Shown here: one piece after another, positions 42,675 through 52,466 of the stretch
How positions within the stretch are numbered: position 1 is the stretch's first letter
Layout: each line of letters begins with the position of its first letter
Origin: a bacterium
Lineage (GTDB): Bacteria; JAMCPX01
DNA: 64,000 nt
Assembly: GCA_021792615.1 (NCBI GenBank)
Contig: JAJYUJ010000005.1
Location: forward strand, 1-64,000
Reading direction: 5' to 3'
Notes under the pieces: model-generated
What the model was told of the DNA's origin: nothing
Seen by the model: the letters and a program-made list of their open reading frames with translations, nothing else
Database searches by the model: none
Program-made: the position numbers and the translations under genes

Positions 42675-43588
42675 TGTTCACCTATAATAACGACTTCCAG
42701 TTCAAGTTTTACCTTGGTTTTCTCTTTTACTTTCTCCATACCCGCATCAATAAGCGTCATCACGTCTTCCGCATGCGCATTCCCCGTATTGACGATGAAA
42801 TTCGTGTGGAGCTCCGAATACTTCGCTCCCCGTACCCTGACACCACGCATACCGGCTTCGTCCAGCAGCATCCAGGCCTTTGTCCCATGAGGGTTCTTGA
42901 ATATCGAACCGCTGCTCGGGTAGTTGAGGGGTTGTGATTGCGTTTTTTCTTTAAGGACGGCCGCTATTTTTTTGCTCACGGCAGCCTTATCCGCCTTGCG
43001 GAGGTTGAAAACGGCCGATACGACGATGCTGCTCGAAGAGAGTTCTTTGCATGTTCTGTAGCCGAACCCCATTGCTTTTTTATTGAGTGTCCTTGTCTTG
43101 CCCGTCCTTTCTATAAAAGTAACGGTCTCTATGACATCCGACAGCGTGCCGTGCCCGGTACCGGCATTCATGACGATCGCGCCTCCGGTTGTGCCCGGTA
43201 TGCCGGCGAGCGGTTCCATGCCGGACAATCCGTTTTCCTCACAGTACTTAACGAGCCCTGCGAGAGGCTTGCCTGCCCCGGCTCTTATGCGCAAAACGGA
43301 TTCATCCTCAGAGACAACTTCAATAGAATCGAACGTGCCCTTCATCCTGAGCACCGGATTCTGAATGCCTCCGTCCCGTACGATAAGGTTGGTTCCGGCA
43401 CCTATAACAAAGTATCGCTGCTCGTTACGCTTGGCCCAATCTATGAAATTGAATATATCGTCTTCATCGCGCGGCGTAACCATGCACGCACAGAGGCCTC
43501 CGACCTGCATGCTGGTATATTCTTTCATCGGGACATCGAACAGGACATCACCTTTTACAATCTCTTTTATTTCTTTAAAATCAGGCAT
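42671..43588 (-). CDS. murB: UDP-N-acetylenolpyruvoylglucosamine reductase
   Basis: A 305-residue FAD enzyme reducing the enolpyruvyl group to give UDP-MurNAc. Motifs: YTSMQVGG at the N-terminus, YFVIGAGTNLIVRDGGI for FAD, GIPGTTGGAIVMNAG and the catalytic Ser in YPSSGSIFKNP. The absence of the extra C-terminal loop marks it as a type II (Gram-positive/anaerobe-like) MurB. It overlaps murC by eight bases and ddl by four. Confidence 0.94.
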   Translation of the reverse strand: MPDFKEIKEIVKGDVLFDVPMKEYTSMQVGGLCACMVTPRDEDDIFNFIDWAKRNEQRYFVIGAGTNLIVRDGGIQNPVLRMKGTFDSIEVVSEDESVLRIRAGAGKPLAGLVKYCEENGLSGMEPLAGIPGTTGGAIVMNAGTGHGTLSDVIETVTFIERTGKTRTLNKKAMGFGYRTCKELSSSSIVVSAVFNLRKADKAAVSKKIAAVLKEKTQSQPLNYPSSGSIFKNPHGTKAWMLLDEAGMRGVRVRGAKYSELHTNFIVNTGNAHAEDVMTLIDAGMEKVKEKTKVKLELEVVIIGEQ

Positions 43589-44957
43589 TCTTTTTTAACC
43601 TCTTAATAAACGCATCTCCGACCGTTAGTATATCACCGGCTCCCTGGGTTATGACCATGTCGCCCGGAACAACGATTTTTTCCAGCGCATCCACGATCTT
43701 GTCCTTATCCGGTATGTACCGGACGTCCTTGTACCCCATATCCTTCATGGCGCTGTAGAGCTTATACGCGTCCACACCTTCTATAGGCTCTTCTCCCGCA
43801 GGATATATGTCCGTGATAATGAGGACATCGGCCTGATAAAATGCCGTAAGAAAATCGTTGAACAACAGCATGGTCCTCGTGTACCGGTGCGGCTGAAAAA
43901 CGACAATGAGTCTGCGATTCCAGCCGTTTTTCGCACCCGCAAGCGTGGCCTTGATCTCTTTCGGATGATGACCGTAATCGTCCACGACGATGATATCGTT
44001 GATGTTCGCTTTTATCTGGAACCGTCTCTCCACACCATTGAATTTCTCTATCCCTTCCCGTATCTTTCCAGGCTCGAGTTCAAGCTCAACACCGGCGGCA
44101 ATTCCCGCAAGCGCATTGTATACGTTGTGTATGCCCGGCATATGAATGGTGAAAGAGCCGAAAGGCTTGCCCCGCACGATAACGGAGAAATCGCACGCTC
44201 CGCCTCTCTGAACCACATTGTATCCCTGAACGTCTGCCTGTGCGGACAGGCCGTACGTCATCCTTCTCACCTTGAGTCTCGGCATAATGGATGCGACGTT
44301 TTCTTCATCGAGACATAAGATCGCAAGGCCGTAGAAAGGTACCTTGTTGATAAATTCCACGTACGCATCCTTCTCCTTCTCAAACGTCTTGTAGTAATCC
44401 AGGTGTTCGGGGTCTATGTTCGTTACAATCGCGATGGTCGGGGTAAGCTTCAGGAAGCTGCCGTCGCTTTCATCCGCTTCGGCGACAAGGTACTCGCTCT
44501 GGCCGAGTTTGGCGTTGGAACCGAATATGTTGACCTTACCGCCGACGATGCTCGTAGGATCGAGCCCGCCCTCCGCGAGCACCAGGGAAACGAGGGAGGT
44601 CGTCGTGGTCTTTCCATGACTCCCCGCTATCGCAACGGCATACTTGACCCGCATTAGCTCGGCAAGCATCTCTGCTCTCGGTATAGCGGGTATGTTATGT
44701 TCACGTGCGTAGACGAGTTCGGGGTTGTCGTCTTTTACCGCTGAGGAGAACACAACGACGTGTGCGTCTTTTGCGTTCACCGCCTTATGACCGATCATAA
44801 TTGCAGCACCGAGGGCCTGGAGCCTTTCCGTTACCTTGGATGATTTGAGGTCGGAACCGCTTACCTCGTATCCTATATTCAGGAGAAGCTCGGCTATCCC
44901 GCTCATGCCGGCCCCCCCGATACCCACAAAATGTATGTGCCTTATTCTTTTGTGCAT
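43581..44957 (-). CDS. murC: UDP-N-acetylmuramate--L-alanine ligase
   Basis: A 458-residue Mur ligase adding L-Ala to UDP-MurNAc. The N-terminal UDP-binding motif is HFVGIGGAGMSGIAE, the P-loop GSHGKTTTTSL, and YGHHPKEIKATL with FQPHRYTRT belong to the C-terminal domain. I set the start at MHKRIRHI, which overlaps murG by 16 bases; an open extension further upstream lies wholly inside murG. Between murG and murB in classical dcw order. Confidence 0.95.
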   Translation of the reverse strand: MHKRIRHIHFVGIGGAGMSGIAELLLNIGYEVSGSDLKSSKVTERLQALGAAIMIGHKAVNAKDAHVVVFSSAVKDDNPELVYAREHNIPAIPRAEMLAELMRVKYAVAIAGSHGKTTTTSLVSLVLAEGGLDPTSIVGGKVNIFGSNAKLGQSEYLVAEADESDGSFLKLTPTIAIVTNIDPEHLDYYKTFEKEKDAYVEFINKVPFYGLAILCLDEENVASIMPRLKVRRMTYGLSAQADVQGYNVVQRGGACDFSVIVRGKPFGSFTIHMPGIHNVYNALAGIAAGVELELEPGKIREGIEKFNGVERRFQIKANINDIIVVDDYGHHPKEIKATLAGAKNGWNRRLIVVFQPHRYTRTMLLFNDFLTAFYQADVLIITDIYPAGEEPIEGVDAYKLYSAMKDMGYKDVRYIPDKDKIVDALEKIVVPGDMVITQGAGDILTVGDAFIKRLKKNA

Positions 44958-46042
44958 GTTTTTGCCTTTCCTGCCAGCGTTATCATTGCATCCACAATGT
45001 CTGACGCTGCACCGGGTTTTGCCCATTTCATCATCGCTGCGGACATGTCTTTCATCCTGCCTTCGTCGGCGATCAGGTCGTGGATATGTTTTACGAGGAG
45101 TCCCGGTTCTGTAGTTGAGGCAGGTATCGTAACAGCTCCGCCATGAAATAAAACTTCCCTTGCATTGAGCGTCTGGTGATCCGAGGCAGCGGACGGGTAC
45201 GGTATGAGGATGGACGGTATCCCGTAAGCTGCAAGCTCGAACAGGGTGGATGCGCCTGCCCGTGATACCGCAATATCCGCCTGCCCGAATACCGGTGCCA
45301 TATTGTCTATAAAATCAAACACATCCGCCTTGAATCCAAACCGGTCGTATGCGCTCTTGACAGAGCCGCGGTCCGCTGTTCCTGTCTGGTGTATGAACCT
45401 GACCATGTCCCTTATATCCCTGAGGCCGTCGAGCCCCTGCACCATCATCTCGTTTATCTGGTGCGCGCCCTGGCTCCCGCCGAGTATGAGGATGGTTTTT
45501 ACCGCTGCTGCATGCGACTTCCGCTCTTGCATTGCGTACCGGACCGGCAGGCCCGTCAACCGCGTCTTGCCGTCAGGCAGGTACTTTTGGGATGTTTCGA
45601 AGGATATAAATATCTCTTTCACGAACCTTGCAAGGACCTTGTTCGCAAGGCCGGGTACGGAGTTCTGTTCATGGATAGCGGCAGGGATACGCATCAGGAT
45701 TGCCGTCATGACGATCGGAAACGAGGCATACCCTCCTACACCGAGTACGGCATCCGGCATGAATTCCCGTATTATTCTTTTTGATTCTACCATAGATTCG
45801 AGCAGGAGGAATAGAGACGACAGTTTTTCCCCGGCTGTTTTGTTCTTGAAGCCCTTAACGCTCAGGAGCCTCCGGTTACCCGGAGGAAGCGTCCATTTTC
45901 TGCTTTCTATACCAGAATCCGATCCAACATACATATAGACAATACCTTCTTTTCTCTTTATGATCTCATTCATAACTGCCTGTGCGGGGAAAAAGTGTCC
46001 ACCGCTACCCCCACCTGCTATTATCAGCCTCATCGCTTCCAT
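44942..46042 (-). CDS. murG: UDP-GlcNAc--lipid I N-acetylglucosaminyltransferase
   Basis: A 366-residue GT28 enzyme making lipid II on the inner face of the membrane. The G-loop IIAGGGSGGHFFPAQAV is at the N-terminus, HEQNSVPGLANK, LGGSQGAHQIN and VSRAGASTLFELAAYGIPSILIPYP follow. The start MEAM overlaps the ftsW end by 38 bases; the ATG three codons on (MRLIIAG) is an alternative. Both are followed by the glycine-rich loop at the expected distance. Confidence 0.95.
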   Translation of the reverse strand: MEAMRLIIAGGGSGGHFFPAQAVMNEIIKRKEGIVYMYVGSDSGIESRKWTLPPGNRRLLSVKGFKNKTAGEKLSSLFLLLESMVESKRIIREFMPDAVLGVGGYASFPIVMTAILMRIPAAIHEQNSVPGLANKVLARFVKEIFISFETSQKYLPDGKTRLTGLPVRYAMQERKSHAAAVKTILILGGSQGAHQINEMMVQGLDGLRDIRDMVRFIHQTGTADRGSVKSAYDRFGFKADVFDFIDNMAPVFGQADIAVSRAGASTLFELAAYGIPSILIPYPSAASDHQTLNAREVLFHGGAVTIPASTTEPGLLVKHIHDLIADEGRMKDMSAAMMKWAKPGAASDIVDAMITLAGKAKTCTKE

Positions 46043-47123
46043 CGTTCACCCTTCTTGATAAATTCAATATTATGCCAACCGAGATAAGCTCTGCCGTCAA
46101 TGAACTGCCGCCGTAGCTTATAAACGGCATGGTAAGCCCCTTTGTCGGCAGCAGCCCCAGCGTAACCGCTATGTTTATAATCACCTGGAGGGCAATAAAT
46201 AAGGTCAATCCATAGACCGTTGCCTTCGTAAAGGTGCTCCCGGAACGTGCCGCTATGGAAAAAGCCCGGGTGATCAGAAAGATGAATACCCCGATCACCG
46301 CCGCTACACCGATAAACCCGAGCTCTTCCGCGATAACCGAAAAGATAAAGTCCGTATGTGCCTCGGGCAGATAAAACAACTTTTCAAAGCTGTTGCCGAT
46401 CCCGACACCCGTTATGCCGCCTGCACCGTAAGCAAGGGTGGACTGCACAATCTGGAACCCGCCCGTTTGCGCATGCTGCCAGGGATCAAGGAATGCCTTC
46501 ACACGGTTCAGCCTGTACGTGGAATGCATTACGAGTAACACGGCAACAGGTATGACGGGAATAATGACCAGAGCCAGAGACACAACGCTCGCACCCGTCA
46601 GATAGAGGATCGAGAACACCACGGTCGTGATAATGACTGCGCTTCCGAAATCGGGTTCCCTCAGGATCAGCACCAGGACGACGGCCGTGTAGATCAACGG
46701 CAGTAAAACAGGCGGTGCATTGTTGAGTCTCTGACCTTTTTCTTCGAGCACATGGGCTATAAGCACTATCAATACGGGCTTTGCGAATTCCGACGGCTGG
46801 AGCGTAAATGCACCGAGTCGCAGCCACCGGTGTGAGCCGCTGACGACAACACCGATATGCGGTACAAAGACAAGGACCAGCAATAAAATGATAAACCCGT
46901 ATAAGATGTTCGAGTATTTTCTCAGCAAATCGATGTTTATGACAGCGGCAAAACTTCCCGCGAGCAGCCCGAGGACGAGATACACAAGCTGACGCTCAAC
47001 AAAATAGTACTTTGTGCCGTACGCCTTCAATGCATAGATCGAACTTGCACTGAAGACCATGATCACGCCGAAAAGGCATAGTGCCAGGGTTGCAAGTATG
47101 ATGCCGCGGTCATAGTCCTTCAT
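46005..47123 (-). CDS. ftsW: Lipid II polymerase FtsW (SEDS family)
   Basis: A 372-residue polytopic membrane protein with about ten hydrophobic helices. The SEDS hallmarks are present: GSHRWLRLGAFTLQPSEFAKP, NRVKAFLDPW, ERLVY-type RQLVYLVLG near the start, and PEAHTDFIFSVIAEELGF with the GLTMPFISYGGSSL end block. It polymerises glycan strands at the septum with its partner penicillin-binding protein, encoded upstream in the same cluster. Gene order separates it from RodA. Confidence 0.93.
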   Translation of the reverse strand: MKDYDRGIILATLALCLFGVIMVFSASSIYALKAYGTKYYFVERQLVYLVLGLLAGSFAAVINIDLLRKYSNILYGFIILLLVLVFVPHIGVVVSGSHRWLRLGAFTLQPSEFAKPVLIVLIAHVLEEKGQRLNNAPPVLLPLIYTAVVLVLILREPDFGSAVIITTVVFSILYLTGASVVSLALVIIPVIPVAVLLVMHSTYRLNRVKAFLDPWQHAQTGGFQIVQSTLAYGAGGITGVGIGNSFEKLFYLPEAHTDFIFSVIAEELGFIGVAAVIGVFIFLITRAFSIAARSGSTFTKATVYGLTLFIALQVIINIAVTLGLLPTKGLTMPFISYGGSSLTAELISVGIILNLSRRVNDGSDEADNSRWG

Positions 47124-48480
47124 GCGGAGCCTCCCCGTTTATTTTTATAACCGCGGATGTAAACATGTCGCCCCTTTGCTTGTAATCGAGGAACATATCA
47201 AAGCTTGAACAAGCAGGGGACAGGAGTACACTATCACCGCGCCGTGCATCGTGGACCGCTGCAGCAACCGCGGATTCCATCGAATCAACCGGCGTTATTC
47301 TTACAAGGTCATGGAATGCCTTTGTGATCCGTTCTTTCGCTTCACCCATGACGATGAGCAGCTTCACCTTTTCCCTGATGAGCCCCGACAAAGGACTGTA
47401 ATCACCTTCCTTGTCCCTTCCTCCCATGATTAGGATCACCGGGGCAGACATGGTTTTCAGTGCAACAACCACTGCATCGACATTCGTGGCCTTTGAATCG
47501 TCATAGTATTTTATACCCCGGATATCCGCCACAAGCTGAATCCTGTGAGGAAGACCTTTGAAGCCGTTTATCGTTTCCTGGATAACACCGTCCGGCACAT
47601 CGAGCAGTTTTGACACGATAATGCATGCCATCACATTCTGGACATTGTGCTTGCCTGTCAAAACCGGGTTATTCAGAGTAAAGGCAGTTTTATATCCGGA
47701 CCCGTCAATAAAGAGTATCTCCCCGTTTTTATAATAAGCACCCCTCCTCGTCCTCTTGCTCGTGGTAAAACAGTAGGGCCTTGACTTGATCGTTCTCTTC
47801 CCTTTTACCGTGTATTTGTCTTCGGCATTGATGACCGCATAATCGTCTATGGATTGGTTCATGAATATCCTGAGTTTCGCCTTTGCGTAATCGTTTATGT
47901 CTTTATACCGGTCGAGATGATCGTCCGTGATGTTGAGCAATCCCGCTATCCATGGTCTGAAGCTGACGATACCCTCGAGCTGGTAGCTTGACAGCTCGAG
48001 AAGGTACAATCCGTATTCGCTGTCATGCTCAACGAGCTGAATAAACGGTGTGCCGATATTCCCCCCGACTCCGGCCTTTTTGCCCGCATTGTTCACTATC
48101 ATGCCGAGCAGGGTAACCGTGGTGGTTTTCCCATTGGTCCCGGTAATGCCGATGATTTTTTTCTCCGTGAATCTGGACGCAAACTCGATCTCGCTTATCA
48201 CCTCCGCACCTTTTTGCCGGGCCGTTTGAATGCCTTTCAATGCCATAGGCACACCCGGGCTGACAATAACAAGTTCTTCGTTGTCCAGCGCATTGCCGTC
48301 CCAGCCGCCGACCATGGTTATCGCGGATTTCATACTGTCGAGGCCGTTGATCTCCGAACCGGGTTTCCGGTCATAGCAGGTAACCCGGGCACCTCTCTTC
48401 AGGATAAAGCCGGTAACGGCAAGACCCGTACCGCCCATGCCGATAACCGCTGTTTTTTTGCCCCGTAATTCCATCATCAC
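47110..48480 (-). CDS. murD: UDP-N-acetylmuramoylalanine--D-glutamate ligase
   Basis: A 456-residue Mur ligase. N-terminal Rossmann-like motif VIGMGGTGLAVTG, P-loop GITGTNGKTTTVTLL, LELSSYQLEGI and NITDDHLDRY, then the C-terminal YDDSKATNVDAV and LLSPACSSFDMF blocks, all MurD-specific. It overlaps ftsW by 14 bases and mraY by four. Confidence 0.95.
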   Translation of the reverse strand: MMMELRGKKTAVIGMGGTGLAVTGFILKRGARVTCYDRKPGSEINGLDSMKSAITMVGGWDGNALDNEELVIVSPGVPMALKGIQTARQKGAEVISEIEFASRFTEKKIIGITGTNGKTTTVTLLGMIVNNAGKKAGVGGNIGTPFIQLVEHDSEYGLYLLELSSYQLEGIVSFRPWIAGLLNITDDHLDRYKDINDYAKAKLRIFMNQSIDDYAVINAEDKYTVKGKRTIKSRPYCFTTSKRTRRGAYYKNGEILFIDGSGYKTAFTLNNPVLTGKHNVQNVMACIIVSKLLDVPDGVIQETINGFKGLPHRIQLVADIRGIKYYDDSKATNVDAVVVALKTMSAPVILIMGGRDKEGDYSPLSGLIREKVKLLIVMGEAKERITKAFHDLVRITPVDSMESAVAAAVHDARRGDSVLLSPACSSFDMFLDYKQRGDMFTSAVIKINGEAPHEGL

Positions 48481-49553
48481 CTCAACTTGAGCGTTGCCAG
48501 GCCGAGGAGTGCGAGCAAAATGGATATGATCCAGAACCTAACCGTTATTTTCGGCTCGACCCATCCCTTCAATTCAAAATGGTGGTGAATCGGCGCCATT
48601 GCAAATACGCGCCTGCCGATCAATTTGAAGGAACTCACCTGTGTTATTACCGAGAGGGCCTCAATCACGAAAACACCTCCGATAATCGCAAGCAGTATCT
48701 CCTGCTTGAGTATAATGGCCACGATACCGAGAACACCTCCCAGTCCGAGAGAACCCGTATCACCCATGAATATCTCTGCAGGGTAGGTGTTAAACCACAG
48801 GAATCCCATAGAGGCGCCGATAACGGCGCCTGCGAAGGTTGCTATTTCTCCTGTCCCGGGAATGGCGGCGAACATCAGATATTCGGAGAATTTTACGTTG
48901 CCGAGCACATAGGCGAACACCGCATACACGCCGAAACAGGTCATAACAGGGACGATTGCAAGGCCGTCCTGCCCGTCGGTGAGATTAACCGCATTCGATG
49001 TCCCTATGACGATAAAGAGGAATAACACAAAGTACACCCAGCCCAGATTAACGACGAATCTTTTGAAGAACGGGAATGTGAGCGTATAATTCAAGTCGTC
49101 AAACCGTAAGAGCAAATAGATAACCGCAATGGTCAGGACCGTCTCAAGCACCAGCTTGTAGCTTCCCTTCAGCCCCTTTGAACTCCTGTCTTTAAGCTTT
49201 TTATAGTCATCCGTAAAACCGATGGCTCCAAAACCCAGGAGTGCGAACAGGAGTATCCATACATACACATTGGCGATATCCATCCACAGTAAGGTCGAAA
49301 CAAGAATGGACAGTATCATCAAGACCCCGCCCATGGTCGGCGTTCCTTTCTTGCTGATGTGGTTTTTGGGGCCGTCGGACCGCACAACCTGTCCCATGCC
49401 TATTCTCGTCATGAACTTTATAAAGGGGGCCCCGAAGATCATGCTGATAACCAATGCGGTTATCATCGCACTCAAGGTCCTGAATGTTATGTACTTTAAA
49501 ACATGAAATATAATAAATTGCTTTGCCAGTGGATATAAAAGATATTCAAGCAT
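48477..49553 (-). CDS. mraY: Phospho-N-acetylmuramoyl-pentapeptide transferase
   Basis: A 358-residue integral membrane enzyme that transfers phospho-MurNAc-pentapeptide to undecaprenyl phosphate (lipid I). About ten hydrophobic helices; conserved loops KKGTPTMGGVLM, GFTDDYKKL (Asp pair), NAVNLTDGQDGLAIVP and the metal/nucleotide part GDTGSLGLGGVLG, with the MAPIHHHFELKGW end block. Overlaps murD by four and murF by eight bases. Confidence 0.96.
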   Translation of the reverse strand: MLEYLLYPLAKQFIIFHVLKYITFRTLSAMITALVISMIFGAPFIKFMTRIGMGQVVRSDGPKNHISKKGTPTMGGVLMILSILVSTLLWMDIANVYVWILLFALLGFGAIGFTDDYKKLKDRSSKGLKGSYKLVLETVLTIAVIYLLLRFDDLNYTLTFPFFKRFVVNLGWVYFVLFLFIVIGTSNAVNLTDGQDGLAIVPVMTCFGVYAVFAYVLGNVKFSEYLMFAAIPGTGEIATFAGAVIGASMGFLWFNTYPAEIFMGDTGSLGLGGVLGIVAIILKQEILLAIIGGVFVIEALSVITQVSSFKLIGRRVFAMAPIHHHFELKGWVEPKITVRFWIISILLALLGLATLKLR

Positions 49554-50952
49554 CTTTGCTCCTCATAATACTATCGTACCCGCTCAATACCTGCTCCAGT
49601 TTCATGCTCCTTGACCCTTTTATATAAATCACGGTACCGTCTTTCGATAACGATACCAGTTCCCGGACAGCGGACTGGATATCGCCGGCCTGGAGAGCAT
49701 AAATCTGTTTTTTCCCGGATGAACGGATACCTTCAAACGTGTTGTCCGAGAACCTGCCCATCAAAATAAATTTGTTTATACCCTGTCCGGCAAGATACAG
49801 GCCGAGATCGAAATGGTGCTGCGCCGTCTGCTCGCCGAGTTCGAGCATATCTCCTATAACGGCTACGATCCTTTCTGCCCCGTACCGCTCTATAGCTGAC
49901 TGGAAACCACCTTGCATCGAATCCGGGTTGGCGTTGTACGTATCATCGATAATCGTTATGTTATTTTTATAGGACATGCTGTTGCCTCTCCCTTTGAATA
50001 CCGTAAACCGCTCGCACGCCGAGCGTATGGCGTCCCATCCTACCTGCAAGTGTCTTGCACACAGCATGGAGAGAGCCATATCGTAAAGATAGTGCTTGCC
50101 TGAAACCGGCGTGCTGAAGCTGCGCTCTTCGCCTTCATACAGAATCCTGAAATCCATGCCCTTATCCGTAAGGTTGTAAGAAAGTATTCGCAGCTGGGCA
50201 TGCCCGGAAAAACCCGCCGTGATGACCCTGCCCTTAAAGCGATTGGCTATATCCATGACAAAAGGATCGTCTGCATTCATCACCGCAGTCCCCTGCTGTG
50301 ACATGGCGGAAAACATCTCTGATTTTGCCCGTGCAACGCCCTGGAGGTCTTTGAAAAATTCAAGGTGCGCCCTGCCGATGTTCGTCAGAATGCCTATGTC
50401 CGGGGAAGCTATACCGGCAAGGTTTGCCAATTCTCCATACCTGCTTGTCCCGAGTTCCAGCACCCACACCTGCGTGTCCTGCTCCATGTTGAGTATGGAC
50501 AGGGGCAGGCCTATAAGATTGTTGAGATTACCCTGTGTCTTCCCGCACCTGAACGATTCCGACAGAAGCGCATACAGCATTTCTTTTGTGGTTGTTTTCC
50601 CGTTGCTGCCGGTGACGGTTATGACGGCCGGCTTGTACCGTTCCCGTAGAGCATGCGCCAGCGCTCCAAGGGATTGGACCGTATCCGGAACGGAAAAAAC
50701 AGCGGTCTTACCGCTGAATCCGCCGGCCAGATGCTCCAGGCTTTTATTGAGCACGACACCGGCAGCCCCCTGACGGACGGCATCGTTCGCAAAGGTATGA
50801 CCATCGAATCGTTCGCCTTTGATAGCAAAGAACAGCATATTCTGAAGAGGCTTCCTTGTGTCCGTCGATGCACCCTGAGCGCACCAGTCCGTGCCGGCAT
50901 GGGACACCGTTATGTTTTTTAACTTCTGCATATCCTGCATATCTATCTTCAA
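49546..50952 (-). CDS. murF: UDP-MurNAc-tripeptide--D-Ala-D-Ala ligase
   Basis: A 468-residue Mur ligase adding D-Ala-D-Ala (from Ddl) to the muramyl tripeptide. N-terminal FFAIKGERFDGHTFANDAV, P-loop VTGSNGKTTTKEML, GTSRYGELANL, TNIGRAHLEFF, and C-terminal DDTYNANPDSMQ plus IKGSRSMKLEQVL. Length is normal. It overlaps murE by four bases and mraY by eight. Confidence 0.95.
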   Translation of the reverse strand: MKIDMQDMQKLKNITVSHAGTDWCAQGASTDTRKPLQNMLFFAIKGERFDGHTFANDAVRQGAAGVVLNKSLEHLAGGFSGKTAVFSVPDTVQSLGALAHALRERYKPAVITVTGSNGKTTTKEMLYALLSESFRCGKTQGNLNNLIGLPLSILNMEQDTQVWVLELGTSRYGELANLAGIASPDIGILTNIGRAHLEFFKDLQGVARAKSEMFSAMSQQGTAVMNADDPFVMDIANRFKGRVITAGFSGHAQLRILSYNLTDKGMDFRILYEGEERSFSTPVSGKHYLYDMALSMLCARHLQVGWDAIRSACERFTVFKGRGNSMSYKNNITIIDDTYNANPDSMQGGFQSAIERYGAERIVAVIGDMLELGEQTAQHHFDLGLYLAGQGINKFILMGRFSDNTFEGIRSSGKKQIYALQAGDIQSAVRELVSLSKDGTVIYIKGSRSMKLEQVLSGYDSIMRSKDA

Positions 50953-52466
50953 TGTTTTATTCCAAAATAATCATGGACGTTTTCCCGGTCGCTGAAGTGA
51001 ATGGTTTTGTCTTTGAATATTTGATAGTCTTCATGTCCTTTGCCCGCTATGAGCAGGACATCGCCTTTCTCGGCTATCTCCAGTGCTTTCCTGATCGCCT
51101 GTTTCCTGTCCGCAACCACGGTATAAACCTTTGAATCGTAACGTCTGCCGGAATCCATCGATTCGACTTTCGGTGTATTTGTTATGCCTCTCTCTATTTC
51201 CGAGATAATGGTTTCCGGCTGTTCGGAGCGCGGGTTGTCGGATGTTATGACGGTTATATCCGCAAGCCGTACTGCAATTTCACCCATGATCGGCCTCTTG
51301 CCCTTATCCCTGTCTCCTCCGCACCCGAACACACATATTATCCTTTTCTTCTTCAACCCGCTCAATGCGGTCAAAACCTTTTCGAGCGCATCAGGACTGT
51401 GCGCATAATCCACGAACACATAAACATCCTTGGGGTTTTCTACCCGTTCCACCCTTCCCGGCACATGCTTCAACGCTCCAATCCCGTGTTTGATGTGATC
51501 GATGGATATGTTCGACACGATGGCAGTGGCAACCGCTGCCATGATATTATAAATATTGTAGGAACCCACAAGGGGTGACTTCAGGTCTATGATACCTATG
51601 GGGGTTGAAAGTTTCATCGTGATGCCGTCGAGCGATGCCGTTGACTCCACCGGCCTGATATCTGCCTGTTTTGAATTCCCGAATCTGAGAATATGGATGC
51701 CCCTTTTTATCCTGAGCTTGTTTATCCAGGGATCATCGCTGTTCAGGATGGCAAATTTCTTGCTCTTATGGCTTGCGACAAGCAGTTTCTCGAACAAGAG
51801 CGATTTTGCGGCAAAATAGTTTTCCATGGTCTTGTGATAATCAAGGTGGTCCTGCGTAAGATTGGTGAAGATTGCCACATCGAAGTCGATGCCGTTTACC
51901 CTGCCCTGTGCGATTGCATGCGAGGATACTTCCATGACGAGATCGGTCGCCCCCTGCGACAGATACTCGCTCATCATCATATTGAGGTCCAGAGACTCGG
52001 GTGTTGTATTGACGGCCTTTACCTTCTTATTCATATACCGGTAATTGATGGTGCCTATCACCATGGGTTTTTTTTTGGCTGAAGCGAGTATGGATTCTAC
52101 AAGATACGTCGTCGTCGTCTTGCCGTTCGTACCGGTTATCCCGACTACAAACAAGTCCGCAGCCGGGTTATTATAAAACTCCCTTGATAGTAGCGACAGT
52201 GCACTGCGGGGATCATCCACAATGATCTGTACTGCCCCGTCCATTGAAGGGTTGTATGTCTTTGCAACGATTGCAACCGCACCGTTGCGGACAGCTTCCT
52301 GCTCGTACTTTACGCCGTCCTCTTTTTCTCCGGGCATTGCTACAAACAAATAATTGTTGTGCACTTTCCTTGAATCATACGCAATGCCTTTGATTTCTCC
52401 GGATACATCTCCATGAAGAGATACAACATGGATGCTTTTCAATAGTTTCTTTATGTCCATACTCAT
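50949..52466 (-). CDS. murE: UDP-MurNAc-L-Ala-D-Glu--meso-diaminopimelate ligase
   Basis: A 505-residue Mur ligase adding the third stem residue. FVAMPGEKEDGVKY, GITGTNGKTTTTYLVE, TNLTQDHLDYHKTMENY and VFVDYAHSPDALEKVL are all present. The diaminopimelate signature appears as SDNPRSEQPETI: the DNPR motif marks diaminopimelate- rather than lysine-adding enzymes. This agrees with the dapA/B/L/F set in the window. Overlaps the penicillin-binding protein gene by four bases. Confidence 0.95.
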   Translation of the reverse strand: MSMDIKKLLKSIHVVSLHGDVSGEIKGIAYDSRKVHNNYLFVAMPGEKEDGVKYEQEAVRNGAVAIVAKTYNPSMDGAVQIIVDDPRSALSLLSREFYNNPAADLFVVGITGTNGKTTTTYLVESILASAKKKPMVIGTINYRYMNKKVKAVNTTPESLDLNMMMSEYLSQGATDLVMEVSSHAIAQGRVNGIDFDVAIFTNLTQDHLDYHKTMENYFAAKSLLFEKLLVASHKSKKFAILNSDDPWINKLRIKRGIHILRFGNSKQADIRPVESTASLDGITMKLSTPIGIIDLKSPLVGSYNIYNIMAAVATAIVSNISIDHIKHGIGALKHVPGRVERVENPKDVYVFVDYAHSPDALEKVLTALSGLKKKRIICVFGCGGDRDKGKRPIMGEIAVRLADITVITSDNPRSEQPETIISEIERGITNTPKVESMDSGRRYDSKVYTVVADRKQAIRKALEIAEKGDVLLIAGKGHEDYQIFKDKTIHFSDRENVHDYFGIKH